A DNA stretch of 64,000 bases, from contig JAFUXA010000011.1 in NCBI GenBank assembly GCA_017470985.1, positions 186,001 to 250,000 of the forward strand. The letters run 5' to 3'. The position numbers and the translations under genes were made by a program. This document shows, piece after piece, positions 26,621 to 35,651 of the stretch. The notes under the pieces are model-generated. The model saw only the letters and a list, made by a program, of their open reading frames with translations, ran no database searches and was not told where the DNA came from. This DNA comes from Lachnospiraceae bacterium. Its GTDB lineage: Bacteria > Bacillota > Clostridia > Lachnospirales > Lachnospiraceae. Numbering within the stretch: position 1 is the stretch's first letter; each line of letters opens with the position of its first letter.

Positions 26621-27725
26621 ACTGGAAGTATATTATCATGACAAACATGTGGGTACTCTTGCGGATGCAGCGAATAAAAAAGTGGCTTTTTCATATTCTG
26701 ACGAATGGCTGAAAGATGGATTTCCGATAAGCCCATTTTCCCTTCCAATAGAAAAGGGAGTTTTTATTCCTTCAAATTACAATTTTGATGGGTTGTTTGG
26801 TGTATTTGCTGATAGTTTGCCTGATGCCTGGGGGCGACTTCTGTTGGATAGACTATTACTGAAGCAGGGCGTATCAGATATTGACATGCTAGAACGACTG
26901 GCTATTGTGGGAGATAGGGGGAATGGAGCGCTTTGCTATCGTCCGGGAATTGAGGTGAAGACAGGAATTGAAAGCAAAGCAGATATGTCGGTAGATGAAT
27001 TGGCAGAAGCGTGTAGGCTCATTTTGGATGAAAATGACGAAAGCATGTTGGATGATATTTATCGCAGAGCGGGATCAAGTGGTGGCACAAGGCCTAAGGT
27101 GAACCTGGTGGAAGATGGAAGGGTATGGCTTTTGAAATTTCCATCTCATGATGATCCAATCGACATTGGCAAGATGGAATATGATTATATGAATTGCGCG
27201 AAGAAATGCGGTATTAAAGTGCCAGATTTTAAGCTGTTTTCATCTCGTAAATGTAAGGGATATTTTGCGAGTGAGCGATTTGACAATGTTGGGGAAGTTA
27301 GACAGCATATTCTAACAGCTTCAGCTATTTTAGAGACGGACTATCGAGTGCCAAGTTTGTCCTATGAGGCTTTATTGAAGCTTACTGGTATAATTTCTGC
27401 AAATAATATGGATGAGATTGAGAACATGTATCGTCTTATGTGCTTCAATATTATGTCGCATAACAGGGACGATCATGGCAAGAACTTTTCATTTGCATAT
27501 GATGAGGAAAATGATGTTTGGAGCATGACGCCAGCATATGATTTGACATATAGCGAAACATATTATGGTGAGCAGACAACATCGGTAAATGGAAAAGGGG
27601 TAAATATTACTATTGCTGATATGATTGAGGCAGGTAAAAAAGCATCAATAGTAGAGAGCAAGGCAAAACGAATTGCTAAAGAAATAGAAGAGATTGTATT
27701 TGATGACCTGGGAGAGTATATATAA
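26607..27725 (+). CDS. hipA: HipA-family serine/threonine kinase toxin
   Basis: A 372-residue HipA-like kinase. The N-terminal HipA_N part (FDGLFGVFADSLPDAWGRLLLDRLL) is followed by the kinase core: GGTRPKVNLV, KFPS with the ATP-binding Lys, SERFD, the catalytic HNRDDHGKN (285-293, Asp288), and MTPAYDLTY as the Mg-binding Asp loop. In E. coli HipA phosphorylates glutamyl-tRNA synthetase and causes persistence. All core residues seem intact. The GTG at 26607 is set by AGAGGAGG six bases before it. Confidence 0.9.
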   Translation: METGKLEVYYHDKHVGTLADAANKKVAFSYSDEWLKDGFPISPFSLPIEKGVFIPSNYNFDGLFGVFADSLPDAWGRLLLDRLLLKQGVSDIDMLERLAIVGDRGNGALCYRPGIEVKTGIESKADMSVDELAEACRLILDENDESMLDDIYRRAGSSGGTRPKVNLVEDGRVWLLKFPSHDDPIDIGKMEYDYMNCAKKCGIKVPDFKLFSSRKCKGYFASERFDNVGEVRQHILTASAILETDYRVPSLSYEALLKLTGIISANNMDEIENMYRLMCFNIMSHNRDDHGKNFSFAYDEENDVWSMTPAYDLTYSETYYGEQTTSVNGKGVNITIADMIEAGKKASIVESKAKRIAKEIEEIVFDDLGEYI

Positions 27726-27758
27726 TTGAGTTTTTAAAAGGAAAATAGGAGGGGGAGT

Positions 27759-28859
27759 ATGAGAAATCATGAAGTAATTGCTGAGCAGAAACTGTTGGAT
27801 GTGTATGGTGAAATCGCTGAGCCTGGTTGGGCGAGAAAACAGGTGTGGCAGTATGATAGAAGTGACATCAAAGCACCGAAGTTTAGGATTAAAGAATGGG
27901 ATTACTATCTTATTGTGGGGGATGATTTTGCTGTGGCCACAACAATTTCCGATGATGGTTATGTGGGGCTGCAATCAGTGTCTCTGCTTGAGCTGGGGGA
28001 TGAGCCGTGGGAACATACAGAGACTGTGTTAAATGTGTTCCCGATGGGTAAACTTCACATGCCATCCAATTCATCGGAAGGTGATGTGGTTTATGCAGAT
28101 AAGAGATTGCATATGAGCTATAAGTTGCGGCCGTTAGGAGGTCAAGAGACTGTTACTGAAGCTGTGATTGCGAATAATGAGATGAATGCATCAGGTCTGA
28201 TTCGTCATATATCGTGTCACTTTGAGAATTTCTGTGACGGCAAACCATTTGACTGCGAGATTGATTTGGCGCAACCGGATATGGATACTATGGTAATTGC
28301 CACACCTTGGGATGAGCGCCATGCCTTCTATTATAACCAGAAGATTAATTGTATGAGAGCCAGTGGTTGGGCGATGTACGACGGCAAGAGATATGAGTTC
28401 AACCCTGATAGAAATTATGGAACTCTGGATTGGGGCAGAGGAGTGTGGACTTATGATAATACCTGGAAGTGGGGCTCGGGAAATGCAACCGTTGATGGGC
28501 ATAGTTTTGGTTTCAATATAGGATATGGCTTTGGTAATACAAGTGCTGCCAGTGAGAATATATTGTTCTATGATGGAGTTGCCCATAAGCTGGATGATGT
28601 GACTTTCAATATTCCTACAGATGAAAATGGCAATGATGATTATATGAGTCCATGGACCTTCACATCATCTGATGGACGATTCGAGATGGAGTTTACACCG
28701 ATTTTAGATAGAGCAGCCTGTATGGATTTCAAATTTATTGTCAGTGATCAGCATCAGGTGTTTGGCAGAATGAGCGGCAAAGCTGTCTTGGATGATGGAA
28801 GGGTTATCAATGTGGAAGATATGCTTATGTTTGCTGAGAAGGTGCATAATAAGTATTAG
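27759..28859 (+). CDS. DUF2804 domain protein
   Basis: A 366-residue soluble protein that fits the DUF2804 family over its full length: an N-terminal beta-rich half, the ATPWDERHAFYYNQKINCM stretch, and the WGRGVWTYDNTWKWGSG signature near the middle. The family is widespread in clostridia and actinobacteria and has a lipocalin-like or calycin-like predicted beta fold, with no proven role. AGGAGGGGGAG precedes the ATG. It follows hipA by 33 bases and could be co-transcribed with it, but no functional link is apparent. Confidence 0.8.
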   Translation: MRNHEVIAEQKLLDVYGEIAEPGWARKQVWQYDRSDIKAPKFRIKEWDYYLIVGDDFAVATTISDDGYVGLQSVSLLELGDEPWEHTETVLNVFPMGKLHMPSNSSEGDVVYADKRLHMSYKLRPLGGQETVTEAVIANNEMNASGLIRHISCHFENFCDGKPFDCEIDLAQPDMDTMVIATPWDERHAFYYNQKINCMRASGWAMYDGKRYEFNPDRNYGTLDWGRGVWTYDNTWKWGSGNATVDGHSFGFNIGYGFGNTSAASENILFYDGVAHKLDDVTFNIPTDENGNDDYMSPWTFTSSDGRFEMEFTPILDRAACMDFKFIVSDQHQVFGRMSGKAVLDDGRVINVEDMLMFAEKVHNKY

Positions 28860-28969
28860 ACAATTGCATATAGTAGAAAACCTACGATGCATGTCAAGAA
28901 ACTCTGATTGAAGTGGCCCGGAGCTTCTGAATATAATTGTGACAAGAACTATTATAGGAGGAAGGTTTG

Positions 28970-29353
28970 ATGGAACATTTAATGGAACTCAATATCGCTA
29001 TTCGTGAGCCACATGTAGTCAAGGGGAAGACAATGGACATATGCATGATTGACTTTACGGGTACAACACAGGGACCACATTTTACAGGAAAGGTAATAGG
29101 CACGGGAGTAGATACCCAGAAGATTAGACCGGGACAGCCTATGTTCCTTTCAGCTCGTTATATGTTGGAGGGTGACGATGCCGTTGGAAATCCTTGCAAG
29201 ATTTTTATTGAAAATAATGGTGATGATTTCGATAATTGCAAGCCAATGATTATAACAGACTCGCCACTGCTGCAGGAGTGGGAGGAAGCAGAACTCAAGG
29301 CTACTGTCACACCTGTTGATAGAGGAGTGACTATCAACATATATAAACTGTAA
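28970..29353 (+). CDS. Small protein, probable DUF3237 family
   Basis: The 127-residue product (ATG at 28970, AGGAGGAAGG just before it) is predicted to be all beta. The pattern TGTTQGPHFTGKVIGTGVD, then FLSARYMLEGDDAVGNPCKIFIENNG and ITDSPLLQEWEEAELKATV, resembles DUF3237 proteins, a lipocalin-like family of unknown role. The gene lies 110 bases after the DUF2804 gene, also predicted calycin-like. The assignment rests on pattern memory only. A bidirectional terminator follows. Confidence 0.55.
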   Translation: MEHLMELNIAIREPHVVKGKTMDICMIDFTGTTQGPHFTGKVIGTGVDTQKIRPGQPMFLSARYMLEGDDAVGNPCKIFIENNGDDFDNCKPMIITDSPLLQEWEEAELKATVTPVDRGVTINIYKL

Positions 29354-29439
29354 TTTAGAATTGCCCCATATAATCATTCATTGTGATTGCTGTCATGATT
29401 AAATGATTCTTATAATTATTTATCTCTTTGTGTTTATTT

Positions 29440-29503
29440 ACTAAAAAATAGCTATTAAATATTGCAACTGATGTTCGCATATTTAATAGCTATCTTTTTT
29501 TGG
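29440..29503. terminator. Bidirectional terminator between convergent genes
   Basis: ATAGCTATTAAATAT (29448-29462) is the exact inverse of ATATTTAATAGCTAT (29479-29493). CTTTTTTT follows on the plus strand and a matching A-run precedes it, so it serves both the DUF3237-like gene and the AraC gene. Confidence 0.85.
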
Positions 29504-29509
29504 CCATTT

Positions 29510-30499
29510 TTAATGTTTATTAAGTAATCTTCTGTAGGATAGAGGTGTCAGACTGGTGTGTTTCTTGAATACCTTGATAAAATACCCTGTGTCTTCATAT
29601 CTTAGAGTATCACTGATTTTACTGATGCTTATTCTGCTGTTTTCAAGCATATCCTTGGCATCCTCGATCTTAAGCCTCGTTATAAACTCGCTATATCCCT
29701 CGTTTAATTCCTTGGCAAATAGACGGCTTAGATAACTTGAACTAATATTGCATGCATCTGCAGTCTCAGTGAGACTTGGATAATGATGTATGGCTGAGAA
29801 TATAAAATCTATAGATCTCTTTATAACATCTGATAAGAACGTATACTTACCCTTGGTCATAGCCATAATAAGCTGTTTTACCTCAGCATTGTCGCTGCTT
29901 GATACAGTGATGTTAGGCTGAACCATTATATCTGACATCTTGTGTGTTACATTTAATAGTTCCTTATACTTTGAACCGGCCGAGTTCTGCTCCTGACATA
30001 CATAAGTTAGGAGTGATGACAGCATCTGTGTTGCTGACTTGATCTGCTGCAGGGAGAGTACAGGCAATTTGTTGTATTCTTCCTGGTAATAATTATGTAT
30101 GCGCTGAGCAATTTTGCTGTTTGGTAGTTGTAGTATGTTTTCAATGTCTTCTGAATCCTCTTTGGCAATTCTCACCTGACCTGCCATAAGTGATCCGATG
30201 TACTGGTGATCAATAACAATAGGAATAGCAATGTCTACTACATCCAAATAACATTTATAGATGTATGGTTCATGGGAACGCAATGCTTCAAAACCCCCTC
30301 GCGCATCACATTTCTCACAGTATTTATGATATTCCGGGTCATTCCTTACCTTCTTGCAGAAATCATGGCATGAACTATGGTGTGTAACAGGTGTTCCGTC
30401 ATAGTTTACACATACTAATGAAAGCTGCGTGGCAACTGATAGTGAGTCTTGCAATTTCTCCCAATTGGGATTAGAGACAATAGTCTGTATTTTGGTCAT
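29510..30499 (-). CDS. AraC-family regulator with PocR sensor domain
   Basis: A 329-residue regulator. Residues about 1-170 form a PocR-type ligand-binding domain with the Cys-rich CHDFCKKV...YHKYCEKCDARGG cluster and YKCYLDVVDIAIPI; residues about 230-329 hold two helix-turn-helix motifs of the AraC type (ETADACNISSSYLSRLFAKE and ISKISDTLRYEDTGYFIKVF). PocR domains sense small diols or hydrocarbon derivatives such as 1,2-propanediol. The start at 30499 follows GGAGGAGGAAC; an in-frame ATG further upstream lacks a ribosome site. It is divergent from gldA-dhaKL and probably controls them. Confidence 0.88.
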   Translation of the reverse strand: MTKIQTIVSNPNWEKLQDSLSVATQLSLVCVNYDGTPVTHHSSCHDFCKKVRNDPEYHKYCEKCDARGGFEALRSHEPYIYKCYLDVVDIAIPIVIDHQYIGSLMAGQVRIAKEDSEDIENILQLPNSKIAQRIHNYYQEEYNKLPVLSLQQIKSATQMLSSLLTYVCQEQNSAGSKYKELLNVTHKMSDIMVQPNITVSSSDNAEVKQLIMAMTKGKYTFLSDVIKRSIDFIFSAIHHYPSLTETADACNISSSYLSRLFAKELNEGYSEFITRLKIEDAKDMLENSRISISKISDTLRYEDTGYFIKVFKKHTSLTPLSYRRLLNKH

Positions 30500-30676
30500 T
30501 GTTCCTCCTCCTAGAAAAATGATGTATTTTTGCACTGCAAATAAATACGATTTAAAGTAACTATTTTTGTTAAAAAAAATGCATTGAATGAATACTCACA
30601 ACTTGATACGATACAAATAGTTTACAACTAAACAAAAATATTTTCAATCAAATCATTTAGTTGGGAGGTAAAACAA

Positions 30677-31810
30677 ATGAGAAAAGCATTTATTTGCCCT
30701 ACAAAATATGTACAGGGCGAGAACGAAATCAGAAATTTGGGATATTTTGTCCAGACATTTGGAGAGAGTGCACTTTTGATTGCACATCCTGATGATGTAG
30801 CTAGAGTTAAGGACAAATTAGACGAGACTTCTGAAAAATTTGGGGTAAGATTTGTAACAAGCAATTTCACAGGAGAATGTTCTAGACAGGAAGTTGCTAG
30901 ACTTCAGGAAGTGGCTAAAAAAGAAAATTGTAAATGTACTATCGGACTTGGTGGTGGAAAGGCTATCGATACTGCTAAGTGTGTAGCTGAAGGAGAGGCT
31001 CTTATTATTGTACCTACTATCGCAGCAACAGATGCACCTACAAGTCATTCTGCAGTACTTTATACACCTGATGGAACTTTTGATGACTATGCTTATTTCA
31101 AGCAGAGTCCAAGCGTAGTTCTTATTGATACTACAGTTATTGCCAATGCACCTACAAGATTCCTTGTTTCAGGAATGGGTGATGCTCTTTCTACATTCTT
31201 TGAGGCAAGAGCAAATGTTAGATCATTTACCAAGGTAAATGCAGGTCTTCCATGTGGATTCAGAGAAGGACTATGTGGAGAGGCTAAGGGAACCAAGGCA
31301 GCTTTCGCTCTTGCAACACTTTGCTATGAGACACTTCTTGCAGATGGTGTAAAGGCTAAGATTGCAAGTGATGAGAATGTAGTTACTGCAGCTTTGGAAA
31401 ATATTATTGAGGCTAATATCCTCTTGTCAGGACTTGGATTCGAGTCAGGCGGACTTGGTGCAGCTCATGCTATCCATGATGGATTCACAATTCTTGAGGG
31501 AACTCATAAGTATATGCATGGTGAGAAGGTTGCATTCGGTACACTTTGCCAGTTGGTATTAGAGAATGCTCCTGAAGAAGAGATTATGGAAGTATTGGAA
31601 TTCTGCAAGTCAGTAGGATTGCCAGTATGCTTCAAGGATATCGGAGTAGAGTCATACACTCGTGACGAAATCGTTGAGATAGCTAAGAAGGCATGTATTT
31701 CAGAGGAGTCTATCCATGCTATGCCATTCGAGGTTGATGTGGATATGACAGTATCAGCGATTATCGCAGCAGATAAGCTTGGTGAAGCTTTCAAAAATGG
31801 AAATCTATAA
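30677..31810 (+). CDS. gldA: Glycerol dehydrogenase
   Basis: This 377-residue iron-containing-alcohol-dehydrogenase family member has the NAD site GLGGGKAIDTAK and the metal ligands in GMGDALSTFFEA (Asp), AAHAIHDG (His) and THKYMHGEKVA (His), as in bacterial GldA. It oxidises glycerol to dihydroxyacetone with NAD+ in the cytosol. The kinase for the product starts 18 bases downstream. The 177-base divergent region to the AraC/PocR gene contains TTTACAACTAAAC and ACAACTTGATAC elements, the latter repeated before the gene at 33739. Confidence 0.93.
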   Translation: MRKAFICPTKYVQGENEIRNLGYFVQTFGESALLIAHPDDVARVKDKLDETSEKFGVRFVTSNFTGECSRQEVARLQEVAKKENCKCTIGLGGGKAIDTAKCVAEGEALIIVPTIAATDAPTSHSAVLYTPDGTFDDYAYFKQSPSVVLIDTTVIANAPTRFLVSGMGDALSTFFEARANVRSFTKVNAGLPCGFREGLCGEAKGTKAAFALATLCYETLLADGVKAKIASDENVVTAALENIIEANILLSGLGFESGGLGAAHAIHDGFTILEGTHKYMHGEKVAFGTLCQLVLENAPEEEIMEVLEFCKSVGLPVCFKDIGVESYTRDEIVEIAKKACISEESIHAMPFEVDVDMTVSAIIAADKLGEAFKNGNL

Positions 31811-31828
31811 GAAGGTGGTTTTTAGAAA

Positions 31829-33580
31829 ATGAAGAAAATTATCAATAAGCCGGAAACGGTTGTAATAGAGATGTGTAATGGTATTGCTATGGCGCATCCA
31901 GAATTGGAGTTTATACAGAAGTATAAGATTATCAAGAAAAAAGATGTCAACAAGAACAAAGTCAGCCTTATATCAGGTGGCGGAAGCGGCCATGAGCCTG
32001 CACATGCAGGTTTCGTAGGCAAGGGTATGCTTGATGCTGCTGTGTGTGGAGATGTATTTGCATCTCCTTCACAGATTCAGGTATATCGCGCTATTGAAGC
32101 TACAGCTTCTGATAAGGGAACTCTTCTTATCATCAAGAATTATTCTGGTGATATGATGAATTTCAAAAACGGAGCAGCTTTGGCAGAGGAAGACGGAATC
32201 AAGGTTGATTATGTCAAGGTAGAGGATGATATTGCAGTACAGGATTCACTCTATACTGTAGGTCGTCGTGGTGTGGCAGGAACAGTTTTGGTTCACAAAA
32301 TTGCAGGCGCTGCAGCAGAGAGAGGCATGTCTTTGGCAGAAGTGAAGTCTGTAGCTCAGAATGTGGCAGATAATGTTCGCACAATCGGATTTGCATTTAC
32401 TTCATGTACAGTACCGGCAGCAGGAAAGCCTACATTTCAAATCGAAAGCGATGAGATGGAGTACGGTGTTGGTATTCATGGAGAGCCAGGTATCCGCAGA
32501 GAGAAGGTAGTATCTGCTGATGAGCTTGCACAGCGTATGGTAAATGCCTTGGCAGAAGAGCAGGATTTGGACAAGGAATCTGAGATTACTATTTTGGTAA
32601 ATGGATTTGGAGCAACTCCTCTTCAGGAGTTATATCTCTTAAATAATGCTGTTCAGAAATTCGTAAGCGAAAGAGGTATCAAGGTATATCGTACATTTGT
32701 AGGAAACTACATGACTTCAATCGATATGGCCGGTGCTTCTGTATCATTCTTGAAGATGAATGACTCTATGAAGAGCCTCCTTGATGATGTGAGCGATGCT
32801 CCTGCATTCAAGGTATCAGGACATGTTGAGAGCATTCCTTACAAGAATATGAAGGCTGAATCAGAAGAAGACAAGGAAGTTACAGCTGTAATGTCAACTT
32901 CTGCAGAATTTGCTCAGGTAAACAATGAGCAGATCTCTCTTAACAACATGGTATACATCGTTGATAAGATGGCAGAAGTAATTATAGAAAATGAAGTTCC
33001 TTTCTGTGAATTGGATTCACATGCTGGAGATGGAGATTTTGGTATGTCTGTTGCCAAGGGATTCAAGCAGCTTAAGAGAGAATGGAACAAGATTACAGAC
33101 GATACAATCAATAGCATTGGTGAATTCCTGGGAGAAGCAGGCATGATTATCATGGAATACTGTGGTGGAGCATCTGGTCCTATCTGGGGTTCAGCATTTA
33201 GATATGCTGCAAAGTATGCAGGAGATAAGACTTGTCTTTCAAAGAAAGAGTTTGCTGAGATGCTTCAGGAAGCTGTTGTTGGTATTCAGACAACAGGTGA
33301 GAGATCATTCGGCAGAGGTGCAGTCGTTGGAGATAAGACTTTGATTGATGCCATGGTTCCATGTGCAGATGCATGGTGCGCTAATCTGGATGATTCTATG
33401 GAAAATATCTTTGCTATCGCAGCGGATGCAGCAGTAAAGGGTGCTGATGCAACAGCTGATCATGTGGCTCACATGGGTAGAGCCGGTACTGTTGGAGAGA
33501 GATCTATTGGATATCCTGATGCAGGAGCATATGCGTTGGGAGTTATCTTTACAGAAATCTCAAAGGCATTGAAGTTTTAA
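31829..33580 (+). CDS. dhaK: ATP-dependent dihydroxyacetone kinase, DhaK-DhaL fusion
   Basis: The 583-residue protein joins a DhaK domain (about 1-330) and a DhaL domain (about 380-583). DhaK has ISGGGSGHEPAHAGFVG and the substrate-binding His217 in GVGIHGEPGI, equivalent to His218 of E. coli DhaK. DhaL has the ADP/Mg-binding DSHAGDGDFG, then GGASGPIWG, GDKTLIDAMVP and MGRAGTVGERSIGYPDAGA. A fusion of both is the ATP-dependent type, as in Citrobacter, in contrast to the PTS-dependent DhaKLM. It makes dihydroxyacetone phosphate for glycolysis. Confidence 0.93.
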   Translation: MKKIINKPETVVIEMCNGIAMAHPELEFIQKYKIIKKKDVNKNKVSLISGGGSGHEPAHAGFVGKGMLDAAVCGDVFASPSQIQVYRAIEATASDKGTLLIIKNYSGDMMNFKNGAALAEEDGIKVDYVKVEDDIAVQDSLYTVGRRGVAGTVLVHKIAGAAAERGMSLAEVKSVAQNVADNVRTIGFAFTSCTVPAAGKPTFQIESDEMEYGVGIHGEPGIRREKVVSADELAQRMVNALAEEQDLDKESEITILVNGFGATPLQELYLLNNAVQKFVSERGIKVYRTFVGNYMTSIDMAGASVSFLKMNDSMKSLLDDVSDAPAFKVSGHVESIPYKNMKAESEEDKEVTAVMSTSAEFAQVNNEQISLNNMVYIVDKMAEVIIENEVPFCELDSHAGDGDFGMSVAKGFKQLKREWNKITDDTINSIGEFLGEAGMIIMEYCGGASGPIWGSAFRYAAKYAGDKTCLSKKEFAEMLQEAVVGIQTTGERSFGRGAVVGDKTLIDAMVPCADAWCANLDDSMENIFAIAADAAVKGADATADHVAHMGRAGTVGERSIGYPDAGAYALGVIFTEISKALKF

Positions 33581-33616
33581 TTTATGTCTAAGTTGTACTA
33601 AAGAAAGAGGAAAATT

Positions 33617-33634
33617 TTGTTAAAAATCAAAGAA
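33617..33634. promoter_or_regulatory. 18-bp regulon box, copy 1
   Basis: TTGTTAAAAATCAAAGAA differs at two positions from the consensus TTGTTTAAAATCAAACAA shared by five promoters in this region. It lies 24 bases upstream of the -35 of the membrane hydrolase gene. Confidence 0.55.
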
Positions 33635-33658
33635 ATACTTTGAATTAAAACAAAATGG

Positions 33659-33700
33659 TTGTAAAACAAAATATTGGGTTGTATAATTAGCGCATACAAC
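33659..33700 (+). promoter_or_regulatory. Promoter with overlapping inverted repeat, membrane hydrolase 1
   Basis: TTGTAA (33659-33664), 17-base spacer, TATAAT (33682-33687). GTTGTAT (33678-33684) and ATACAAC (33694-33700) form an inverted repeat across the -10, a likely operator. Confidence 0.65.
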
Positions 33701-33738
33701 TTGATACTTTTCATTCTATTTTTAGGAGGAGAAATGTA

Positions 33739-35568
33739 ATGGAAAAAGTAAAAAGTGTAATGAAGAAGCTACTGTGTATCAGTATTGTGCTGATGCTGGT
33801 AGGTTCAATTGGGGCGGCAGCCTTCATGACTGATTTTGGTAAGATCAGAGTTATTCCAACAGAGTGGGTTACATCTGCTGGACACAAGATTACTGGTACT
33901 ATCTATCAGCCAAAGAAGATTAAAGAAGGCGCACAGCTTCCAGCAGTGTTGTGTTGTCATGGTATGTTCAACAACAAAGAAATGCAAGCATCAAACTATG
34001 TAGAGCTTGCCAGAAGAGGATATGTGGTATTGAATATCGATATGTTATCTCATGGTAGCTCAGAAAATGTATCTGGTATTGAGGGATGTCTTATGACAGT
34101 TAATGAAGCTTTACCATATCTTGCTTCATTATCATATGTCGACAAAGACAGAATTGGTATTACAGGTCATTCACTTGGGGCGTGGAACTGTAATATGGCA
34201 GCTATTATGGCTGCTATGTCAGGACAGAGACTTTACTCAGCAATCTTGCTTCACTGCAAGGATCCTGAGTACCTTGATCAGGCTGGAGAGAATTATGTAG
34301 ATCTCTATCAGGATGTTAGCGTTGGTGTTGTTGCAGCTCAGTATGATGAGTTCTTCATGACAATGACAGATGAGAATGGTAATCTTACATCTCCAACAGA
34401 GTATGTATCTAGTGCCAATGCTCAGTCATTCCTTAACTTCGGTAAGGACATCAGCCAGTGTGAAAAGCGTACAGATGGTGTTAAATACCATGAGACAATC
34501 AACGGTAAGGATGTAATCAGAACTATCTACAGTATGAATCTTACACATGCTTGGGAGCCATTCAAGATGCGCGCAAGTGCAGCTACAGTTAATTACTTCA
34601 ACGAGGTATTTGGAGTAGATACTAAGCTTGATGACAATAATCAGATCTGGATCTGGAAAGAAATCTTCCAGGGAATCGGCCTCATTGGCTTCTGGTTATT
34701 TGTACTTAGCTTCGCTTCAACATTATTATTTACAAAACCATTTGAGTCACTCACTGTAAGTGAGGAAGTTGCTCCATATCCATTTGAAAAGGTTAACAAA
34801 GGATGGTTCTGGGGTGGCACAATTGTAACAGTATTATACGGCGGACTCAGCTTCGTACCTGTTATGAACCTTATGAACGCATTTACACATCAGAGAGAAT
34901 TCTGGGCACAGAGTAACACAGCAGGTGTTGGTGTATGGGTATTATCAATCGGTGTAGTTATGCTTTTGTGTTCATTCCTTGCAATTAAGTTTGGTACTAA
35001 GGCAGAAGATGGATTGAATCTCAAGGAGATGGGTGTTGCAACCAATGCCAAGACAATCGGTAAGAGCATATTGTTCGCTATCGTTGTTACAGCTGCTTCT
35101 TATGGATGTGTATTCCTTTCAAATTACCTGTTCAAGGTAGATTACAGATTTGGACTGTTTTGTGTAAAGGTATTCCAGGCGGACAAGTTATTACTCTTGT
35201 TCCCATATGTATTATTCTTTATTGTATTCTTTGTAATTAATTCAATTATGTTGAACACATTGAACTACAATGATATGGGCAAGAAGAAGTGGGTAAATAT
35301 TGTTGTAATGATGATTGTAGCAATTATCCCAATCAGTATTGTAATGCTTCTGCAGTACGGTAAGTTCTTCACAACAGGATTCATGAGATGGACTGATCCA
35401 GGTAGTATGTACATCGTAGGTTTGTATCCAATGTTTGTTATCTTACCTATGGCTACATTAATCAGTAGAAAGCTTTACAAGCTTACCAAGAATCCATATG
35501 TTGGTGCACTTGTAGTTGCAATCCTTTGTACACTTATGAGTGTTGCAAACAACCTTACATGGAAGTAA
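33739..35568 (+). CDS. Membrane-embedded alpha/beta hydrolase (copy 1)
   Basis: A 609-residue protein with an N-terminal membrane anchor (about residues 10-31), an alpha/beta-hydrolase domain (about 40-300) and a C-terminal block of about eight membrane segments (from residue 313). The hydrolase has the CHGMFNNKE oxyanion-loop region, nucleophile Ser145 in GHSLGAW, a likely acid Asp203 (AQYDEFF) and His270 (LTHAWEP). If the N-terminus is inside, the catalytic domain faces outside. I know no characterised enzyme of this build. A paralogue of the same plan is at 41963. The substrate is not known; an ester is most likely. Confidence 0.75.
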   Translation: MEKVKSVMKKLLCISIVLMLVGSIGAAAFMTDFGKIRVIPTEWVTSAGHKITGTIYQPKKIKEGAQLPAVLCCHGMFNNKEMQASNYVELARRGYVVLNIDMLSHGSSENVSGIEGCLMTVNEALPYLASLSYVDKDRIGITGHSLGAWNCNMAAIMAAMSGQRLYSAILLHCKDPEYLDQAGENYVDLYQDVSVGVVAAQYDEFFMTMTDENGNLTSPTEYVSSANAQSFLNFGKDISQCEKRTDGVKYHETINGKDVIRTIYSMNLTHAWEPFKMRASAATVNYFNEVFGVDTKLDDNNQIWIWKEIFQGIGLIGFWLFVLSFASTLLFTKPFESLTVSEEVAPYPFEKVNKGWFWGGTIVTVLYGGLSFVPVMNLMNAFTHQREFWAQSNTAGVGVWVLSIGVVMLLCSFLAIKFGTKAEDGLNLKEMGVATNAKTIGKSILFAIVVTAASYGCVFLSNYLFKVDYRFGLFCVKVFQADKLLLLFPYVLFFIVFFVINSIMLNTLNYNDMGKKKWVNIVVMMIVAIIPISIVMLLQYGKFFTTGFMRWTDPGSMYIVGLYPMFVILPMATLISRKLYKLTKNPYVGALVVAILCTLMSVANNLTWK

Positions 35569-35591
35569 AAATTTAATACAATGTAACCAAT

Positions 35592-35634
35592 TAGCCCCTC
35601 CACAAAATCCTTTGAGGAGGGGCTATATATTTTT
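35592..35634 (+). terminator. Rho-independent terminator between two hydrolase genes
   Basis: TAGCCCCTCC (35592-35601) is the exact inverse of GGAGGGGCTA (35616-35625), followed by TATATTTTTA. It ends only two bases before the next ribosome site (AGGAGG), so read-through may set the downstream level. Confidence 0.85.
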
Positions 35635-35651
35635 ATAGGAGGTATAAATTT

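Noticed and set aside
29510..33580. A complete propanediol or glycerol-dehydratase (microcompartment) locus suggested by the PocR domain
   Set aside because: No diol dehydratase, shell protein or PduP-like gene is present; only oxidative glycerol genes are.
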